NCBI RefSeq assembly: GCF_028463845.1
Contig: NZ_CP116805.1
Location: 806,001-870,000 of the forward strand
Reading direction: 5' to 3'
Source: Gimibacter soli
GTDB taxonomy: Bacteria; Pseudomonadota; Alphaproteobacteria; Sphingomonadales; Kordiimonadaceae
Length of the DNA: 64,000 bases
Below, in pieces: positions 59,577-64,000 of the stretch. Position 1 is the stretch's first letter; each line of letters starts with the position of its first letter. The translations under genes were made by a program, and so were the position numbers. The notes below the pieces were generated by a model that was not told the origin of the DNA, did not search any database, and was given only the letters and a program-made list of their open reading frames with translations.

Positions 59577-60677
59577 ATGAGCGCCCCGAAGCCCCACAGC
59601 TGGATCATGGACCTTGCTGCCTATGTGCCCGGCCGCGCGAAGGTCGAGGGCGTCAAGGAAACCGTCAAGCTGTCGGCCAACGAATGCACGAGCGGCCCGA
59701 GCCCGAAGGCCGTGGCGGCCTACACGGCGGCGGCGAGCCAGCTGCTGCGCTACCCCGATGGCGGCTCTACCGAGCTGCGCGAGGCGATTGCGGGTGTTTA
59801 CGGCCTTGATGCCAGCCGCATCATCTGCGGTGCGGGCTCGGACGATATCCTCACCGTGCTGATCCATGCCTTCGCCGGCCCCGGCGACGAGGTGATCTTC
59901 AGCCAGTATGGCTTCATGGTCTATCCGATCCAGACAAAGGCAGTGGGCGCCACCGGCGTGGCCGTGCCGAACCTGAAATGGGCGGCGGACGTTGATGGCA
60001 TCCTCAAAGCCGTGACGGCGAAGACCAAGCTTGTGTTCGTCGACAACCCCAACAACCCGACCGGCGCCTATCTGCCGATGTCGGAAATCGAGCGTCTGCA
60101 CGCCGGCCTGCCCGAGCATGTGGTGCTGGTGGTGGACAGCGCCTACGCCGAGTGCGTGACGGCTGAAGATTACGACGCCGGCGCCAAGCTCGTGGAGCGG
60201 TCGACCAATGTGATCATGACCCGCACCTTCTCGAAAATGTATGCGCTCGCCGGCCTCAGGGTTGGCTGGGGCTACGGCGGCCCGGCGATCATTGATGCGC
60301 TCAACCGCATCCGCATGCCCTTCAACGTCAACCTGCCGGCGCAGGTAGCGGCGGTTGAAGCCGTGAAGGATCAGGCGCATCTGGCCGAATCCGTGGCCTA
60401 CAACGCTGAATGGCGCGACAAGCTGACGGCGGAACTCGTCGCCCTTGGCCTTGATGTGGTGCCGAGCCAGACAAACTTCCTGCTGCTCGGCTTCCCCGAG
60501 GAGAGCCCCTTCACGGCGGGCGAGGCGAACACATATCTGAGCGAGCGCGGCTATCTGCTGCGCTGGCTGCCCGGCATGGGCCTCCCAAATCACCTGCGCC
60601 TGACGATCGGCGCGCCGCACGAGAACCGCACGGTGGTGGAACTGCTGCGGGCGTTCCTGAACGGATCGCCTGAATGA
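59577..60677 (+). CDS. hisC: Histidinol-phosphate / aromatic aminotransferase
   Basis: A 366-residue class I/II PLP aminotransferase. The start at 59577 has GAGGAG seven bases upstream. Landmarks are LSANECTSGPSPKAVAAY, RYPDGGSTELREAIA, VFVDNPNNPTGAYL, the Schiff-base lysine in TRTFSKMYALAGLRVGWG and the terminal HLRLTIGAPHEN. It works in histidine synthesis and, with prephenate dehydrogenase next door, probably in phenylalanine and tyrosine synthesis. It overlaps the next gene by 4 bases. Confidence 0.93.
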   Translation: MSAPKPHSWIMDLAAYVPGRAKVEGVKETVKLSANECTSGPSPKAVAAYTAAASQLLRYPDGGSTELREAIAGVYGLDASRIICGAGSDDILTVLIHAFAGPGDEVIFSQYGFMVYPIQTKAVGATGVAVPNLKWAADVDGILKAVTAKTKLVFVDNPNNPTGAYLPMSEIERLHAGLPEHVVLVVDSAYAECVTAEDYDAGAKLVERSTNVIMTRTFSKMYALAGLRVGWGYGGPAIIDALNRIRMPFNVNLPAQVAAVEAVKDQAHLAESVAYNAEWRDKLTAELVALGLDVVPSQTNFLLLGFPEESPFTAGEANTYLSERGYLLRWLPGMGLPNHLRLTIGAPHENRTVVELLRAFLNGSPE

Positions 60678-61594
60678 GCGACAGCCACTTTGATACCGTC
60701 GCGATTGTCGGCATCGGCCTGATCGGCTCGTCGCTTGCCCGTGCCGTGGCGCGCGGCAAGCTTGTGGGCCGCATCGTCATCGCCGACCGCGACGTGGCGG
60801 CGCTCGCCGAAGCCGAACGGCTGGGCCTCGGCCAGGCTTATGAAAGCGATGTGGCAGACGCAGTGAAGGACGCGGACCTTGTGGTCCTGTGCGTGCCTGT
60901 GGGCGCGATGGAGGCGATCGGCAAAGCCATGGCCCCGACGCTGAAGCCGGGTGCCATTGTCTCTGACGTCGGCTCGGTGAAGGCGAGTGTCCTGAAGGCG
61001 CTCTCCGCCACGCTGCCGGCCCACGCCCATATCATCCCCGGCCACCCGGTTGCGGGAACCGAGAAATCAGGCCCCGGTGCCGGCTTCGCGAGCCTCTTTG
61101 ATGGCCGCTGGTGCATCCTCACCCCGCCTGAAGGCGGGGATGCCGCGGCTGTTGCGAAACTCAAAGGCTTCTGGGCCGCCATCGGCGCCGAGGTCGAGAT
61201 GATGGACGCTGCGCACCATGATCTGGTGCTTGCCATCACCAGCCACGTGCCGCACCTGATTGCCTACAATATCGTGGGCACGGCCTCGGACCTTGAAACG
61301 GTGACCGATTCCGAGGTCATCAAATATTCGGCAGGCGGCTTCCGGGATTTCACCCGGATCGCGGCATCGGACCCGACCATGTGGCGGGACGTGTTCCTGA
61401 ACAACAAGGAAGCCGTGCTTGAAATGCTTGGCCGCTTCACCGAAGACCTGACAGCCCTGCAACGGGCGATCCGCTGGGGCGACGGCGATGCGCTTTTCGA
61501 GCTTTTCACCCGCACCCGCGAAATCCGCCGCCGCATCATCGATGCCGGGCAGGATAGTGCGGCGCCCGATTTCGGACGCCCGCACGAGGAATAA
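60674..61594 (+). CDS. tyrC: Prephenate/arogenate dehydrogenase
   Basis: A 306-residue NAD(P)-dependent enzyme of tyrosine synthesis. The Rossmann loop is VAIVGIGLIGSSLARAV near residue 10, then VLCVPVGAMEAIG, VSDVGSVKASV, IIPGHPVAGTEKSGP (catalytic His region) and ITSHVPHLIAYNIV. The GGFRDFTRIAASDPTMWRDVFLNN block is the family hallmark. It is co-translated with hisC, whose enzyme can transaminate the products. It converges with the DUF2125 gene by 3 bases. Confidence 0.95.
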   Translation: MSDSHFDTVAIVGIGLIGSSLARAVARGKLVGRIVIADRDVAALAEAERLGLGQAYESDVADAVKDADLVVLCVPVGAMEAIGKAMAPTLKPGAIVSDVGSVKASVLKALSATLPAHAHIIPGHPVAGTEKSGPGAGFASLFDGRWCILTPPEGGDAAAVAKLKGFWAAIGAEVEMMDAAHHDLVLAITSHVPHLIAYNIVGTASDLETVTDSEVIKYSAGGFRDFTRIAASDPTMWRDVFLNNKEAVLEMLGRFTEDLTALQRAIRWGDGDALFELFTRTREIRRRIIDAGQDSAAPDFGRPHEE

Positions 61595-61597
61595 GGC

Positions 61598-62557
61598 TTA
61601 TTTCGCGATTGGCGTCATCTTGCCGACGAGCACCCCGTCGGCGCTGATGCCCCCGCCTTGCAGCATCACCGAAACGGGCCGGACGGCCGGCTGGTCGGCG
61701 AAGGCGTTTTCAGCCCCCTTCATCAGGAGGCCGGCACCGGCGAGGGCTGCGGCGGCGCTACGGCCATCCGTTACCTTCAGGCTGAAGCTGCCAAGCGGCA
61801 TGGCATTTTCGTCAAGCGTGATGCTGCCGCTGCCTTGAATCCGGCCTTTGGGGATGGTGAGATCGATCTCGCTGAAGTCGATGAGGCCACCGGCGTTACC
61901 CCAGCCTTCAAGATCCTTCTTCGACCAGCCTTCGGGCGGGGTGCCGGATGCGGTGCCAAGCAGAAGCAGGCGACCATTTGCGGTGTCTGCCGTGATCCGG
62001 AAATCGGTGCCTTTTTCTTCATGCAGGCCGGTGGCGGCGTCAGCTTGCGGTGCATGCAGGCGCGCCGAGATCAGCCAGTTGGTGAGGGTTGCTGGTGTTA
62101 CCATATAGGGCGCTTCGACGAGGCTGAAATCGCTGGTGTCGCCGCTCGAATCGATGGCGATAATCTCGCTGCCGTCATCGTCCTTGCGCCAGCTGCCGCG
62201 GATCTTGTCATCGGTGAAAGCGATCCGCCCGCCGCCGACCGAGGCCTTCACGCCTTCGGCTTCGCCCATCCAGTGACGCGGGGTCCAGAGATGGCTGATC
62301 AGCGTCACCTTGTGCGCCCGGAAAAGGACTGCCTTGCCCTTGCGGGTGATTTCCACATCCTTGGTATCGAGGACGATGCGATAGGGGAAGCCGGTGACGA
62401 CCACGTCCGAAGCCTTCACCTCGTGCCCTTCTGATGACCAGCGGTTGAAGGTGGCTTCCACCGATTTGGCGGCGCCCATGGCGCTGGTCCACCACAGGCC
62501 GCTATAGCCGAGGATGAGGAAAAAGAGGGCGCCGATAAGATATTTCAGGCGGTTCAT
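61598..62557 (-). CDS. DUF2125 protein
   Basis: A 319-residue protein with an N-terminal anchor helix (about residues 5-24, LIGALFFLILGYSGLWW) and a long beta-rich periplasmic part. VVTGFPYRIVLDTKDVEI and LISHLWTPRHWMGEAEGVKAS are typical of DUF2125, an alphaproteobacterial family of unknown function related in style to YdgA-like barrels. A KKDLEGWGNAGGLIDFSEIDLTIP block and a GSGSITLDENAMPLGSF repeat follow. It ends the ftsX-ydcF-DUF2125 string. Confidence 0.88.
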   Translation of the reverse strand: MNRLKYLIGALFFLILGYSGLWWTSAMGAAKSVEATFNRWSSEGHEVKASDVVVTGFPYRIVLDTKDVEITRKGKAVLFRAHKVTLISHLWTPRHWMGEAEGVKASVGGGRIAFTDDKIRGSWRKDDDGSEIIAIDSSGDTSDFSLVEAPYMVTPATLTNWLISARLHAPQADAATGLHEEKGTDFRITADTANGRLLLLGTASGTPPEGWSKKDLEGWGNAGGLIDFSEIDLTIPKGRIQGSGSITLDENAMPLGSFSLKVTDGRSAAAALAGAGLLMKGAENAFADQPAVRPVSVMLQGGGISADGVLVGKMTPIAK

Positions 62558-62580
62558 GGGGCGGTCTCCTTGCGGCGCGA

Positions 62581-63144
62581 TCAGATGCCGGCGGCGTCGC
62601 TCGCCAGTGTGAAGAGATACTTGTGATATTCTTTAAGCAGATAAGTTGTCGAAACTGCGGCCTGCACGGGATAGGCCTCCACGCGCACTTCCGGCATGGC
62701 GCGCCTGAGGACGATCAGACTGCGCGGCATATGATAGGCGGCGGTAACGAGCACCACCCGGTCGAACCCGTTCTTGCGCGCCCAAAGCGCAGTTTCGCGT
62801 GCGTTGCCAAGGGTGTCGGTGGAGGTGCGGTCAAGATCGACACAGCATTCATACAAGGGGGCTTCTTCGCCCGAGATAGCACTGAGTTCGGCCCGGAGGA
62901 CGGCGGGGTTGACGCCCGATATCAGCAGCCGCGCGCCCGGATTGGCCTTGAGGATGGCAAGCCCCACATCGATACGGCGCGCACCGCCCGTCAGCACCAC
63001 CACGGCGCGGGCGTCGGGCATGGCAGCGGGTTCGTCAACGAGCGCGCGAGAGAGGAAATAAAGGAAGCCCGAAAGCCAGGCAACCAGCGCCACGAACAGG
63101 ATTGTGCCGACAAGGCGGGAGAAAACGGATCTGTTGCGGGTCAT
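62581..63144 (-). CDS. YdcF/ElyC-family membrane protein
   Basis: A 187-residue protein with one N-terminal helix (about residues 9-32) and a DUF218 domain. Landmarks are RAVVVLTGGARRIDVGLAILKANPGARLLISGV, STDTLGNARETALWARKNGF (the conserved Thr-x-Asn/Glu element) and VLVTAAYHMPRSLIVLRRAMP. Such proteins act in envelope biogenesis. The ATG at 63144 lies just behind the ftsX stop. Ribosome site is weak. Confidence 0.9.
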   Translation of the reverse strand: MTRNRSVFSRLVGTILFVALVAWLSGFLYFLSRALVDEPAAMPDARAVVVLTGGARRIDVGLAILKANPGARLLISGVNPAVLRAELSAISGEEAPLYECCVDLDRTSTDTLGNARETALWARKNGFDRVVLVTAAYHMPRSLIVLRRAMPEVRVEAYPVQAAVSTTYLLKEYHKYLFTLASDAAGI

Positions 63145-63154
63145 GGCGAGGGTT

Positions 63155-64000
63155 TCACACCAGTTCCAAAAGGGCCCGCCGCACCGTGATACGGGCCGTG
63201 CCCATGGTGACGGCACCGGCGATCACCGGCAACAGCAAAAGCCACCACAGCACACCGGAGCCCGGCAGCGATGCAGTGAGAAGGCCCTGACCCATCTCTT
63301 CCGCCAGATGCAGGAGGGCGAGGATCACAAGGATCGCCATGATGATCCCGCCAAGCCCGCCAACAAGGCCGTGAAGCAGGTAGCGCCGGTCGAAGGCACT
63401 GGCGATCATGCTGTCCTCGGCGCCCATCATATGCATGATCTCGATACTGTCTCGGTGGGTGGCAAGACCGGCCCGGCAGCCGAAAATGACAATGGCGACG
63501 GTCGACAGCACGATCAGCACCACGATCCCGACAAGCAGCAGGCGAAGGGCGGTGACAAGCTCGAGGATCGAAGCCATCCAGGCCTGATGATCATCAAGCC
63601 GCGCGCCTTTCGCGGTTGCCCGCAGGCGTTCGGCCAGCCCTGCCGTGTTCACGGCACCGGCCTTGTCGAGTTCGACATGGATCAGGGTCGGTACCGGCAG
63701 GCCGGCATCGATGGGCAGGTCACCAAGCCACGGCGAAATCAGCGCCATCACATCGGCGTCCGCCATCACTTCGGCCTTGGTCACCCCGGGCGTGGCGCGC
63801 AGCATCTTCAGCGCGTCCTCGGTCTGGCGAGCCCGGACGGCGGCATCGGCGTCCACGATCTGTACGGTCAGCGTGGTGGCCAGCCCCTCGGACCAGCGAT
63901 CAAGTCCTTGGCCCAAAGCGAGGCCCATGGCGGTGGCAAGGCCGGTGAGGAAAAGCATGACGCCAATCACCCACGGCAGCAGGCCGTCGCCCGCCTGATC
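63155..64000 (-). CDS. ftsX: Cell division protein FtsX (partial at window edge)
   Basis: A 281-residue C-terminal part that continues beyond the right edge of the window; the first codons seen read DQAGDGLLPWVIGVM. It is a four-helix permease of the FtsEX complex, which activates peptidoglycan hydrolases at the division septum. The first helix is VMLFLTGLATAMGLALG, followed by a periplasmic domain (about 35-145), and then three helices with FGCRAGLATHRDSIEIMHMMGAEDSMIASAF, the hallmark of FtsX. A periplasmic cysteine-free domain is normal. ftsE is expected next upstream. Confidence 0.93.
   Translation of the reverse strand, partial: DQAGDGLLPWVIGVMLFLTGLATAMGLALGQGLDRWSEGLATTLTVQIVDADAAVRARQTEDALKMLRATPGVTKAEVMADADVMALISPWLGDLPIDAGLPVPTLIHVELDKAGAVNTAGLAERLRATAKGARLDDHQAWMASILELVTALRLLLVGIVVLIVLSTVAIVIFGCRAGLATHRDSIEIMHMMGAEDSMIASAFDRRYLLHGLVGGLGGIIMAILVILALLHLAEEMGQGLLTASLPGSGVLWWLLLLPVIAGAVTMGTARITVRRALLELV

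Noticed and set aside
1-64000. CRISPR array, tRNA genes or insertion sequences
   Set aside because: No spaced direct repeats, cloverleaf sequences or transposase motifs were seen on either strand.

Overview
The window is a GC-rich, densely packed chromosomal segment of an alphaproteobacterium. The signs are an ffs-dnaX-ybaB-recR run, a MetX-MetW pair beside hisC-tyrC, DUF2125 and DUF2336 proteins, a TIGR02186 protein beside a TSUP transporter, PhaR/PhaC, a perfect CtrA box, and -35 boxes of the TTGACN/TTGCNN type. Kordiimonadales would fit, but the order cannot be fixed from sequence alone. There are no tRNA or rRNA genes, no recognisable insertion sequences and no CRISPR array.

Layout. 1-6 kb: a gene tail, a PQQ-type sugar dehydrogenase, a lone solute-binding protein, an ankyrin lipoprotein and a glycosyltransferase-like protein (accessory in character). 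6-8.5 kb: a sulfur-flavoured group (TSUP transporter, TIGR02186, TusA). 8.6-12.8 kb: biotin synthesis as divergent bioFD and bioBA. 12.8-23.8 kb: a NagX-like acyltransferase, a Bax inhibitor-1 protein, the conserved ybbP-ybbA/tesA divergon followed by thpR, a sirtuin and phhB, a glutaredoxin-MauE membrane fusion under a MerR-type regulator with a mer-like promoter, an unknown membrane protein and nudC. 23.8-28.5 kb: SRP RNA, dnaX, ybaB, a small membrane protein, recR and hemH. 28.6-39.7 kb: metal and lipid transport genes, a lysoplasmalogenase, argB, a GGDEF protein plus DUF2336 next to a CtrA box, a HAD nucleotidase, dapD and dapE.

39.7-47.8 kb is the most accessory part. It holds an AT-rich foreign-looking gene, a secreted double cupin, a REP-like inverted repeat, GFA and PCu(A)C proteins, proline iminopeptidase, and a four-gene group made of two paralogous MobA-like nucleotidyltransferases around a Ddl-like ATP-grasp enzyme plus an MmgE/PrpD protein. 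That group is the best candidate for an undescribed pathway. 47.9-51.6 kb: a complete Mla-type lipid transport operon (permease with STAS domain, ATPase, MCE protein, lipoprotein). 51.6-57.7 kb: a sulfotransferase-like protein, a drug exporter, and the PHA storage locus (phaR divergent from a 58-residue gene plus phaC), then a methyltransferase, a small protein and rraA. 57.7-64 kb: metX-metW, hisC-tyrC, DUF2125, ydcF and the partial ftsX at the edge.

Many neighbours overlap by the ATGA type (bioF/bioD, ybbA/ybbP, tesA/thpR/cobB/phhB, metX/metW, hisC/tyrC, the 58-residue gene/phaC), which points to translational coupling. Functions are assigned by recognising family motifs by eye. Starts were moved inward where a Shine-Dalgarno sequence and family length support it.
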